64,000 nucleotides of DNA from Owenia fusiformis (lineage: Eukaryota > Annelida > Polychaeta > Sabellida > Oweniidae): the NCBI GenBank assembly GCA_903813345.2, contig CAIIXF020000008.1, positions 8,769,278-8,833,277 of the forward strand, read 5' to 3'. This document shows, one piece after another, positions 1 through 59,500 of the stretch. Under the pieces are notes generated by a model. The model saw only the letters and a program-made list of their open reading frames with translations. It was not told where the DNA came from and ran no database searches. The number at the start of each line of letters is the position of its first letter. The first letter of the stretch is position 1. The position numbers and the translations under genes were made by a program.

Positions 1-110
1 ACGGTCATATTTGTCTTTATCATCACAGGCAAAGGCTAGGAGGTATTTCTTGGGATGCCATGCGCAGGTAAAAGTGGGAGACTCACATGGCACTTCTGCA
101 ACTTTCTCTC
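1..110 (-). CDS. THOC3: THOC3 coding exon 5, cut by window edge
   Basis: Begins after acceptor ag at 112-111 and encodes ESPTFTCAWHPKKYLLAFAC followed by DDKDKYDR, the last blade of the propeller. It runs off position 1 in open frame, so the stop codon is not in this window. Confidence 0.93.
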
Positions 111-3100
111 CTGAAATGTGGCGAATATAGAAACATATTAACTGATGTTTTACAGGTTTGTTTATATTTTGGATTGTAAGCTCTGAATTAGGAATAAATC
201 AAATTCATTTCATAGAGTGACTCAAATCTTACTCGGACCATTCTCAAATATTTAAAAATTCAAAGCAATATGAAACTTTAATTTCATCAGTAGACTTTGT
301 AACAAACTGATAAAAGCAAAGTTGCTTACATTACAATCAAATGTGTTGTTCTTAAAAAATTATATGACACAAATTCACTGCTTAGGTCTTAGTAGTTCTC
401 ATATTGCTATGTAAGCATTTTTATTGTTCTGCTATTTTTGTTGGGCCTAAGGAGGTTTATATCATAGATCATCCATTATGTAACAAGTGAAAGATTGTGA
501 AAGAGTACAGGTAGCTTCTAAATTAATTTTGAAAGGTAAGGAACAGTAAAACCTGTCTTAGTGGAACACCTTTGGTACCTCTACAGTGTTCCATTTGGGA
601 GGTATTCCACTTAGAGGTTCATTTAACATTAAGTCAGTTGGTCTTGGGACTCTGAAAATCATTCCACTGACAGAGGTGTTCCACTTCTAGAAGTGTTTCA
701 CTTTAAATGAATTGCAAACAAAAACAATTTAAGATCAAATTTCACTTATCACGAACACATAACATTAACTGGTATTCATGCATTATTAACTGAGGATGAA
801 CCAACACATAACCTTCTTGAGAAGACAATGGTAATTCAATATGACAATAGACAATGGTAATTCAATATGACAAAAGACAATGGTAATTCAATATGACAAA
901 AGACAATGCTAATTCAATATGACAATAGACAATGGTAATTCAATATGACAAAAGACAATGCTAATTCAATATGACAATAGACAATGGTAATTCAATATGA
1001 CAATAGACAATTCTGTTTGGTTATATCTAGGACATTCTTGGTTGTCTCACCTGTTTCACACTCTGCTATATCTATGAGAAGATCTTCAGAGGCTGACGCT
1101 AGCAACTTGCCGTCATGACTGAAACTGAGTGTTCTCACGGGCCAATCTAATCTACAATGTATGAAAGAAGAACATCATTCCTTTTCCCTATGTTTTTTTG
1201 TTAAATTACTCCTTGTTCGCTTTTGTTAATTAAAGGAAATAGGAAAGAAAATGCAGGTGATTCACACAGTCTACTGTCTAAGGCTTGGTTTTACATTAAA
1301 TAGATTTTTGCTAAATATTCATCTCTTGGATCCTTATGAAACTGTTTCTTCTATTAAGCTTGGTCTTGCAGAATCTGCCCCCCCCCCTCCTCACTTTAAT
1401 CTTACATGAGTTAAGTAGAGGGAAGCTAAGGTGGGCAGAGGTCAACAAGTTTTAAGCTGTTTAAGATGTCAGAATAAAACGTTTCTACCTAAACACTTAA
1501 GTACATACCTTGAAAGAGTTCTAACACAGACCAGTTCCTGCGCATCCCATAAGCTGACCAGTGCATCTGCGCTACCTGTTGCAAAGTACTTGTCCTTGGG
1601 GTCAAACTCTATACATATACAGTTAGCAGGGTGGGCCTGAAGAACATACTGCAGCTTTAAGTCAGGGTAACTTAGGATATTTATTGCACCTTGACCACTG
1701 GTCAAGAAAAATAAGTTCCCTTGCTTGTTCCATGAGATTTCATTCACTTCAAATTTGAATTGTTCATCGGAGCGTGCCTTGTGGCTCCTGAAGTCAATAA
1801 ATGTGACGAGATCATCTTTGTTGCCGACAGCGATTGTTTGACCATCTGGTGACCAGCAGATGTTGATGTTTTCGCCTGGCAAAAGAAATGTAAATAGAAA
1901 TTATAAACTATAGGCTATACTTGAAAATTATCATATTCATAATACATTTTCATCTAATTTGGATCAATTGAATGCAATACTACAATTGTATACCATTCAA
2001 TTTTATAGAAATGCATATCACATACATTCTTTGGGTGAAACAGGGTGTTTAGATGTCCTTTTAGCACATACAGATTATTCAAACAAGGATATGTATTCTA
2101 AATACCCAACCTTATGACAATCAAAGCAACTAGACGTTCATGTTATTCTAATCTATACTCCATACCTTTAGTAGTTATAGTAGCTACAGATTTGTTTGCT
2201 CTGACGTCCCATATTCTAACCGTCTTGTCTCCGCTGGCAGTGGCAATGTGTTCTGTGTGTTTAGGATGCCAACATAGTTGGTCGACACTGTCTGAATGGC
2301 CTCGGAATGTCAGCTCTTTGTTCTAACAAAAATAAGAAATAAATATTTATAATTAGAAAATAATTTTGCTTATGTTGCTAGCATTTTGAACATTGTGTTG
2401 AATATATCAGTGGTACATCAGTAATCTTAGAGGACAGTTGCCTATTTTTGTGACTGATATTTGCCTCACATTCTTTATGAGGAAAATTTACTGGGATCTG
2501 TCAAACTTTGGTCTGTCATCTGATGTACTTCTTTGTCAATCAAGACTTGTAATTGTTCGTTGAGTGAATGCTTTTTCAGCCCAATTCCAATATGGCGGTT
2601 AAGTAGGACAGTATTTCCGGTCATTCAGAAAACCTCAGGAGATTTACGTAAAGTACCCAGCAAAAATGGCCATATTGGAATTGAGCTGAAAAAGCATTCA
2701 CTCGACAAACAATTTCAAGTCTTGATTGAGAAAGAAGTACTCCAGCGCTCCGATACTTGCACAGATGGTTGTCATTAATGTATGACACAGTTCGAGACCA
2801 AAAGTATGCCACTGATCACATTAATTTGTGTTTTAAAGGTCACTATTATTCTGCTGTCCAGTGCGCAATAGGAAAGCTATTACATCCAAATTCACATAGC
2901 TTCCGCAGGACATTTAATCATGCAACATTCATATGACCATTTTCTGACTAAATGGCCCCCTACTCCGGACGTCATTGGATAAAATATGACATCATAGGAC
3001 AAAACAGGACAACGTGGAACATTATTCGGCAGACAACATTACAGTGTCTATAGTCCATTTCACTGTTTAACTGCATCAGTAAAAGCTAAAAAATAAGAAA

Positions 3101-3783
3101 TCAAAATATCATTTTGCAATAATATATGGAATAATATATTCCTATTGTACATGAATGACATTTGTATATCTTGGATTGCTTCTAGTTTGGCTTATAAAGT
3201 GTGTGGCCTCTTATATTTGGATGTTTCTCTGCCATGTTATTTTCAATAAGATTAACATGGCTGAAATTCTTCAAATTACAAGACGGTACAGGCTTATTGC
3301 ACAAAACACTAAAAAATCTGAAATATACAAATGTCATTCATGTACATTATGAATATACTTTTCCATATATTATTGCACAATGGTCTCCCAATTTCTTATT
3401 TTTGCCGTTCTACTGACGAAATGAAGCAGTGAAATGGACTCTAGGATAAAGAAGAAGAAGCAGACAACCATGAACAAGTTCGAAAAAACAGACAAAGCCG
3501 GACAATGTCCCATTGGTGTACGGCTAGCTTTATTGGAATTAAACAATAAAACACAGAAACTGAGCTAGAATATCACGAAATATATTGTCATCCTCACCAA
3601 TCTGTCCCTGTCCAGAGAATAAATGCTGACTGTCTTATCAAATGACCCGGATGCCAACCTCCTACCATCGCAATTCCACGCAACAGAGTGAACTTTGGCA
3701 GAATGAGAAGTAAGTTCTCGTATTTTGGAATTCCTTTTGAAATAACTGGACATCTCCTCACAGTAATTCGCCCTTTTCTGCAT
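1..3783 (-). CDS. THOC3: THO complex subunit 3 (WD40 repeat protein), 3' end outside window
   Basis: THOC3 is a WD40 beta-propeller subunit of the nuclear THO/TREX complex, which couples transcription to mRNA export. Five exons are visible on the minus strand: 3783-3598, 2322-2166, 1875-1509, 1151-1051 and 110-1. All junctions are GT-AG and keep the frame, giving 307 codons; the family is about 350 aa, so roughly the last 15-20 residues lie before position 1. WD-type landmarks include SAKVHSVAWNCDGRRLASGS (exon 1), GDKTVRIWDV (exon 2), ENINICWSPDGQTIAVGNKD and YFATGSADALVSLWD (exon 3). The closeness to vertebrate THOC3 is judged from family knowledge. The first in-frame ATG is at 3783; a second, at 3753, is possible. 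It is transcribed divergently from TRIM9. Confidence 0.95.
544..708. mobile_element. Pogo/Tigger-like MITE copy A
   Basis: Starts CAGTAAAACCTG and carries alternating direct and inverted copies of the motif aagtggaacacct / aggtgttccactt. Related copies are at 14232, 17228 and 22268. TIR start and TA target sites of the better copies resemble pogo/Tigger elements; the family assignment is inferred. Confidence 0.5.
824..1013. repeat. 26-bp minisatellite, about 7 copies
   Basis: Tandem array with unit gacaatggtaattcaatatg plus acaaaa (26 bp). Copies begin near 824, 850, 876, 902, 928, 954 and 980, with a partial copy at 1005. Two variants alternate (atgg/atgc and caaa/caat), so the array probably grew by duplication of multi-unit blocks. 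Confidence 0.9.
1051..1151 (-). CDS. THOC3: THOC3 coding exon 4
   Basis: 101 bases. Encodes LDWPVRTLSFSHDGKLLASA and the SEDLLIDIAECETG blade. Acceptor ag at 1153-1152 and donor gtgaga from 1050 downward. Frame is continuous with both neighbours. Confidence 0.93.
1152..1508 (-). other. THOC3 intron 3
   Basis: 357 bases of non-coding sequence containing a run of C around 1378-1388. No gene or element recognised. Confidence 0.8.
1509..1875 (-). CDS. THOC3: THOC3 coding exon 3
   Basis: 367 bases, the largest THOC3 exon, holding about three WD40 blades. Motifs: ENINICWSPDGQ, EQFKFEVNEISWN, HPANCICIEFDP, and GSADALVSLWD. Donor gtatgt follows an AG that is completed to Arg by the next exon. Confidence 0.95.
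2166..2322 (-). CDS. THOC3: THOC3 coding exon 2
   Basis: 157 bases, acceptor ag at 2324-2323, donor gtatgg just below 2166. It encodes the second and third propeller strands, including FRGHSDSVDQLCWHP and SGDKTVRIWDV. It begins in phase 0 and leaves one base that completes a Gly codon with exon 3. Confidence 0.92.
2525..2740. mobile_element. Foldback / MITE-like element with 72-bp inverted arms
   Basis: Left arm 2525-2596 and right arm 2669-2740 are reverse complements with about seven mismatches by eye; both ends read gtacttcttt outward-in. A loop of about 72 bp separates them. No protein is encoded that I can recognise. No clear target-site duplication is seen. Confidence 0.8.
3048..3444. 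mobile_element. 400-bp full-length imperfect palindrome (foldback element)
   Basis: The whole segment is an imperfect palindrome centred at 3246. Outer ends pair as ctatagtccatttcactg with cagtgaaatggactctag. Middle arms share gtacatgaatgacatttg (3147) with its complement (about 3329-3346). The exact centre, 3231-3261, is a hairpin with perfect 9-bp outer arms gccatgtta/taacatggc. Likely a non-autonomous DNA element or an inverted duplication. Confidence 0.8.
3598..3783 (-). CDS. THOC3: THOC3 coding exon 1
   Basis: Codes for 62 residues ending in DRL, followed by donor gtgagg. It contains the first WD40 blade. Reading upstream in frame, no ATG occurs before a stop near 3886, so 3783 is the first usable start. 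A downstream Met 30 bases later is the alternative. Confidence 0.85.
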
Positions 3784-4078
3784 TTTTTGAAACTTTGTAA
3801 AATGTGCACCGACCGGAAGTTTGTTGAATCCAGGATAAAGCTTTTGCAAATTTTTGTTTAGGTCAAGATAAAAACCAATAAAAACTTATAAATTACAATA
3901 ATTAGAATATTTTGAATATAAATTGCATTTTATATCATCAATAAACGTATTATGATGTAAATAATTCATATTGCGGCTATTTTTAAAATCAAAAATATCC
4001 ATTGAGTTACCAAAATGTACACGCACCTGTGCTCGCTGCAGTCGATGTTTTGAGAGCTAAATTTGAACATTGTTAGAA
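3784..4078. promoter_or_regulatory. Candidate bidirectional promoter, THOC3 / TRIM9
   Basis: Only 295 bases separate the divergent start codons of THOC3 and TRIM9, so both 5' UTRs and core promoters must lie here unless unseen 5' exons exist. No convincing TATA box is visible in either direction. The side next to TRIM9 (4020-4055) is less AT-rich and contains CpGs. Function is inferred from arrangement only. Confidence 0.55.
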
Positions 4079-53281
<49,203 letters not shown>

Positions 53282-54420
53282 GCACAAGACCTTCATGAAG
53301 AAGGCGATAAATCAATCAATCAGTGACATCCATTTGTCATTGGTCAGTGGGGTAGATTCTTCAAGCACATTTTTGTGTACAACTAACTGTACACCAGTGT
53401 AAGAAGTTGATAGGCTTCACTCCCGCCCAGAGACCATGAGGGGTCATAACTCAGAGGTCAAAGGTCAATGAGTAACCCTGGAGGAATATGTGATGAATGA
53501 CATCCAATCAATTAATAATTAACATTTTTTATTTAGAATGTATTCATGTATTAATGGATCAGTATCCATATACATGTATTATGGATCTCTTTTAGAATAA
53601 TAATTGACACTTAACAGACAATTGAGTAGATACAAACGATGACAATGCTGGTTTAATCAAATGTTGAGCAAATTCAATGAAATGTCTGGTTTGAGTATTT
53701 CAATTAGTAAATAAGAGAGGTGTCACACATATCCAATTTTGTTCCAACCACAGAATTAGGGTCGGATCACAACAAATTTTCCACCTGAACCGTTTCTATT
53801 TTTTGTTGTTTTGTGACAGCTCTAGCTAATACCTTCAGTCTAAAAGTAAATGCAATGATAAGAATGTTATACATTGTATTATTGTAATCCATTTTTAAAT
53901 GAAAACTTTATCAATGGAATTACAATCTTTGAATTGCATGTATTGTAGAAGTCTGTTAAACTACTCACTACAGAATATTTTTCACTCCATTTTTGATAAA
54001 TCCAGTATTGATGATAATTTATTTTAACATTAGATAAGATGCTAGGATACATATAGAATATGTACTAAAAGACAATGTTTACATTTAGTTGTAGCATCAT
54101 ATTTATTATTTGTTTTTTGACAAAACAAAAGTGTTATTAATCCTCTGTCCTGTATTATATATTAGGACAGAGAAATTCTGCATAGCAGATAATTATGATA
54201 AGGCTTATAACAGTTAGGTATTTTTAATTACAATATGGTTTATGGACTGTATTTATTGTAAGACTTTTAGGAAAATATTATTTTACATTTTAGTTTATTG
54301 TAAATGCACAATTTTATGTGTGTGTATCATAACACTAGTATAAGAACCACATAGATGATTTGGTATGTAAGTGTAGGTCACTTGGTCACATGAGTGTAAA
54401 AACGACCAAATAAATAAATT
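53282..54420 (+). other. TRIM9: TRIM9 probable 3' UTR
   Basis: AT-rich sequence after the TGA. The first good AATAAA is at 54409-54414 (overlapping a second at 54413-54418), giving a UTR of about 1.1 kb; a later AATAAA is at 54985-54990. Extent is inferred. Confidence 0.45.
54409..54418 (+). terminator. Candidate TRIM9 polyadenylation signals
   Basis: Two overlapping AATAAA hexamers, about 1.13 kb after the stop. Chance occurrence in AT-rich DNA is possible. Confidence 0.4.
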
Positions 54421-55416
54421 GAAATCCCAAAGAATTTATTTAACATTTGTAATTTTATTAATGTTGACTAAAGTAACGAATGGTTACTGCTGATTCCCAA
54501 AGGTCATTTTGACATTTTTAACAATTTATCATTTTGAGAAGTTATAATTGATTTCCTCTTGATGGAACAATCAGTCAATTTAAGACAAACTAATCATGTC
54601 ATTGCTACATTTGTAGGATTTACATCTGCTGTATAAAGTCCCAATGTGTAGTTCAAATATTACAAAATATACAATTAAATATCAGTTGAATGAATAATTT
54701 TGATGAATTTACAATTTTTATGTATTTTATGTAAATATAACGCTTTAGATGAAAAAATAGGGAATGTGTTTTGATTGTCAAATATTATGCCCCAACCCAA
54801 TGTTGCATTTTATTTATGTCTTGCTTTAAAGAAATTTGAATTATGTTCGCTAAGTAATTTTTGAGCATCTGATGTATGATTGGTCCCTTTAAGACATCAT
54901 ATTGTAGCTTGCTTTACCATGTTGTCATCTCCAGCATCTGTCACGACAATATCAAACATATGAAATGTAAATGTACATTTTACCAATAAATTATAAACTT
55001 TTATATTACATATCATTCGTCAGTTGAATTATGTTTATGGTTTTGAGGTGCTCACATTTTAGATTTCGTTTGATGTTCACTTCATTAGAAATATTAAAGA
55101 GAGGTGAAACATATGATATACAAGGCATTAACATGACAAAATGTCACCACCTTGTAAGTTATTGCAAATTGTTACAGACACTGAACGCCGACTGCTGTCA
55201 CAAAAAAAAGTTCGAGACCATAACAATATGTCACCATTTTTGGTGGTCACATAATTAACAAATGAATTCTTACACAGTTATATGAACATATCCCATCCAA
55301 ACGTGCATGGATGATTTTGAGAAGTTTTTACAGGTGGTCAATTTATAATGTCGTTTGTGCTTTTCATCATAGAGAACTATTTACACCAAAAAGACAAACA
55401 GATTGTTTTGTATGAA
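54421..55416. other. Tail-to-tail interval between TRIM9 and AIDA
   Basis: Non-coding sequence between the candidate poly(A) sites of the converging genes. Nothing recognised. Confidence 0.6.
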
Positions 55417-55422
55417 TTTATT
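55417..55422 (-). terminator. Candidate AIDA polyadenylation signal
   Basis: TTTATT on the plus strand (AATAAA for AIDA), about 1.0 kb after its stop codon. The true site could be nearer with a variant hexamer. Confidence 0.3.
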
Positions 55423-56072
55423 TCACAGCTCTATGAAGCCGCCAGTCAATACTGTGTGGGTACAACAAATAAGAAATACATGCACAATGTAGTCATATTT
55501 CATCAAAATATACAATAATTTTATATTTTCATCATTATAAAAATATTTAAATTGGAATGACATAATCAGATACAATCTAAACAATTAATGTTAAAATAGA
55601 ATTTATGAAACTTACATTTTGACAATGTACAATGTTGATCCAGAGGATAAGCTATTACAGTCGAGTATATGTGGAAAATAATTTCCCATGAGGCCTTCAA
55701 GAGATCACTGTATGTACGTGTATGCATACATATGTTTAGACAGGAATGTTTGAGTATTAAAAACCAGAAAAATACTTTGAAATTGTACTCAGTAGGAGGA
55801 GTATTCATTTGACAATAAGGGACTAATATATAGTATAAATACTTGTATATATTGCAGTACATAACATTGCAACTACAGTGTACACAATAAAAGCATAAAT
55901 TTATAGACAATAACAGCAACTTTAAAGATCAGATTCTCAACCAATTCTCTGCTCTCTCCATTGGTTATATGGATGCCACTAGAGTTTGGTGTCAAGTAGT
56001 GTAACAACTGGTACGTTGTGGAATTCTGTTGCCAACTATGTTATCCAGCATTGGATAGTACATTTTGGTGGT

Positions 56073-56215
56073 CACTTATGCCTGAGTCGCATTTCCTCCG
56101 ATTCATCGGCCAGCGCCCAGCCAACTGAGTATTTTTTTCATACTGAACATAATCAAATCAAAAACTGAATGCAATCGATGAATCTGAGCAAATGTGACCC
56201 AGGCATTCATAAGTG
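56073..56215. repeat. Inverted repeat in AIDA 3' flank
   Basis: Left arm 56073-56108 (cacttatgcctgagtcgcat...) pairs with right arm 56176-56215 (...gtgacccaggcattcataagtg) with a few mismatches and a short insertion. The loop is about 67 bp. If the AIDA 3' UTR extends this far, the transcript would carry the hairpin. Confidence 0.7.
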
Positions 56216-56428
56216 TCAAAGCAAAAATTGCTGGTGTATTGTTAGGGTGTATAGTGAAACTTTCCTACTGTCATTTTTTGATGTACATGTACTTCAGTAG
56301 ATTAGTATCATGTTTTTATAATTAGTGATATACCAGTCTGGCCCACAGGACTGTAAACCCAAATATGGTAATACACTGGTGGTCATATTTGTGAAATAAT
56401 ATAAAGGTTAAAGGATACAAAATATTCA

Positions 56429-56519
56429 TCAGTTCAGTACTATTTTTAGGTGTAAATATAAAGGTTTAACAGTCAGTAAATGAATATTCTTCCGTCGGAA
56501 ATCTGTTGGTTTCTTGTAC
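56429..56519 (-). CDS. AIDA: AIDA last exon and stop
   Basis: 91 bases, YKKPTDFRRKNIHLLTVKPL then YLHLKIVLN and TGA (56431-56429). Acceptor tttcag at 56521-56520. Confidence 0.95.
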
Positions 56520-59500
56520 CTGAAAAATAAAATTTGAAATCATGCATTTTGAATAAATCGAGTTTTCATTTACAGTTCAAAATGATAGCTGGTCTATTGT
56601 TCGATATAAATATCTAAAATCCTTATGATGTGCATTGAATATCTAAAGGAAGATACTGAGTGATGACATGAATTCATGGAGAGTTTATTTGGAAAAGGAA
56701 CAATTACTCTTTAACTAGTACTAAACTTAACGTTTTAAGGTGGACAGAATGTAACAACTTTTGACATTGTGTCGCATGGCATCACTACAGATTTGTGTTT
56801 TCTAAATGCATTTATCTTTGTGCAGTGGTTAATGAAAACAACAGAACGAAATTCTGTGGTAATAGGGCTGATGTGAAAAAGTCAGTCAATCCAAGTTGGG
56901 ATCAAATCCACAACCCCTCCCTTTCCAGATGAATGATTTTTCCACAGATTTACTCACAGTTCTATGACGGCAGGACCTTCCTTCACCTCATCCTTCTCTA
57001 GCATGGCCCAGCACTTGGTGCTTATCATTTTCTTCTTTGGTTTGTAGTGTTTTAACTCAAAGAATATTGCATAGCCTGAAAGAGGGAAGAGTGTGCAAAA
57101 ATGGCACCAACAGAGGCAAAAGAAGTTAACAATGATGTAAATTACCAGCATGGACCCCATAAAAGGGATATGAACATACCAGTAGGTTCAGGCGAATGGC
57201 AGTTTCATTTGTCTGAAAATTATTGACGGTTTGAAGGACTGAATTTTTATCAATTTGAAGAACACATTCCAAGTAAAGTAAACAGAAGACCCCCTTCATT
57301 TACAAGGCATAATCATATTCAATATTGAATACTAGAATACAAGTATAACTTGTAACTTCAGTTGGTCCTCAGTGAAGTTACTATTTGCTACAAACGTCTG
57401 TACAACTTACCCTGTGGTAAAAACTCCAGTGGTTTCTGTATGTGCACGTCCACACCAAAGTGTATATACATATCCTCCTTCCTAGTGGTAATAGGGGTGT
57501 CTTGTGACACTGTCAGGTTAACACAGTTCAGGTCTGAAGAACAAATAAAATTCCAGTTCAAAAATAATTTTCATGTGCATTGCCAATAAACCACTTCATT
57601 ATGCAGATTTTAGGGAATCTATTTCAATTTTGTTATAAATAGCTATTTTTGAAATTTTCAATTGCAAGCATTTCATTTATCAACTGGGCTTTATTCTTTT
57701 ATCCTTTAATGGTCCATGACCCAAAATGTGTAGTCTTGTATCAAGTAAGCCTCTTGACTCTTTCCCTATCAAACTCTTGAGGCAAGACTGTCAAACTCTA
57801 ATTCAATTATGTAGAAAAAAGTTGAAATAACCTGTAAAAAGAACAAAATGTGTCTTACCTTTGACCGAGACTGACATGAAAGTGTCCAGGTATTGCGTGG
57901 CATCCTTGAGGCCTATTTTCTCAATACGTATACTACACAGAGTTTTACCCTGTACAGGATCTGGGATGGGCAGTAGAGTACCACGAGCTGAAAGAGATCA
58001 TTACTCCATAAAAATGTTAATGTCCAAGTCTGTCAGTCTAATATTTTTGTCTCAATGGGTAACTATCATATTGCAAATAACACAATTAGAATTGCTATCC
58101 TCTGAAGTGAACAGAGAGCATTGCTGCACATGTACAGGGTGACCAAAAATGCAATCCTCTAATTTGTAAATAAATCATTTGTGTTTATGGAGTGTTAATA
58201 TACGCAAGGTAGAAGTGAATTAAAATTGCATAATGACAATGATTCACATGAAATCATTTTTTATAGAGGCGTGCTTCCACCCAAATTATTCTAATTCTGC
58301 ACATTAGTTAATCAGGAAAAAAATTCCACCAGTATTGAGAAACTCATTTCAAAATAAAAGGTTTGCATTCATTCATTTTGTGTCACCTTGAACATGTATT
58401 TGTAGAATGCAATAATTGTTTGCCTTGAGATGATTCATTACCTTTATTGTTAGCTGCTGTCTCTTCATTATCCTCATCTTGAGTAGCACCATCGTCTAAT
58501 TCATCTTGCCTGAAATATCAAATAAAAGTAACATGTTAATATGCAAGGATATCTTAAAAACCTGAACCACATTAACATGCATATATTGTTCCCTTATGAC
58601 TGCTTGTGCTCTTTTATGTTACTTTCTCTTACTGTGCTTTGTCATGATCTTTCTCCTTATAGTAGTTCCCCTTATGGTATTTCCCCTTTTGGTACTTGTG
58701 CTTATATACGACACCACTAGCTCATTAGACCATTTTAATAGAGAATTTGCAAGTGATGTTTCTTGTAAGGTACATATAGCTGTTACCAGGGGGTGAGCTT
58801 AAGATTCTGAGAGCAGCTGATCAAAATGGCAGTACGAACCATTTTCCATGTTATTTTCCTATACCAACTGAGAAAATCAACTGGTCCATATCAAAAGTGA
58901 GCTGGCAAATGACCAGTGTACCGGTGTAAAAGGGTAGGGGGTCCTATCAAATTATGGTCCTACTTTCCATTGATTTATATGGTGACCTAAGTACAACTCT
59001 TTCCCTTATTATCGTATCCACAATCAGGGCCTATAAGGGCCTTTAAGAAAGGGGACCATAATCCCTAGGGGACCATAATTTCTTTCACACCGGCCCTTAG
59101 CTCAAGCCCTGGTTGTTACTCACCCTGTGGTTTGTTTAGTCTTTACTTGGGCTGCTGTTACATCTACTGGGAATTCCTTACTACCAGCTGAGAGGATACT
59201 CTTTAAACCTGAGAAAAATGTAATGTTTGTATAACAAGAACTGTGTGCTTGAGAAGCTTTCACAACAGATTATTATGTCCATGAATGATATAATAACAAT
59301 GTTTATTTCAAGCTATGAGTAATTAAAACATCAAGTCTCCCCCCCACCCCTCTCAGCAGAACTTGATCAATAAGTGCATGTATAAAAGTAAGAGAGTTTG
59401 AGGAAATGAACAATAGGTGGGGTTAATTACAATAGAGAAACCAGGCAACATCCAATGACATGTTAATTTTGAATTAAATGTATACATACGTGGTTCAATT

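Larger units (their letters stand above)
111..1050 (-). other. THOC3 intron 4, with a TIR element and minisatellite
   Basis: AT-rich non-coding sequence. It holds one pogo-like MITE copy (about 544-708) and a 26-bp tandem repeat (824-1013), both listed separately. I see nothing else in it. Confidence 0.8.
2323..3597 (-). other. THOC3 intron 1, packed with foldback elements
   Basis: The 1,275-base intron holds two independent inverted-repeat elements (2525-2740 and 3048-3444) that together make up about half of it. The remainder is unassigned. Confidence 0.8.

Noticed and set aside
2533-2778. 81-codon frame in THOC3 intron 1
   Set aside because: Entirely produced by the foldback element's two arms.
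55566-55919. 117-codon minus-strand open frame in the AIDA 3' region
   Set aside because: AT-rich chance frame; no domain, and it would lie in the AIDA 3' UTR or beyond.
56885-56935. tRNA or SINE B-box (gggatcaaatccacaac)
   Set aside because: Resembles a B box loosely, but no A box at the right spacing and no cloverleaf.
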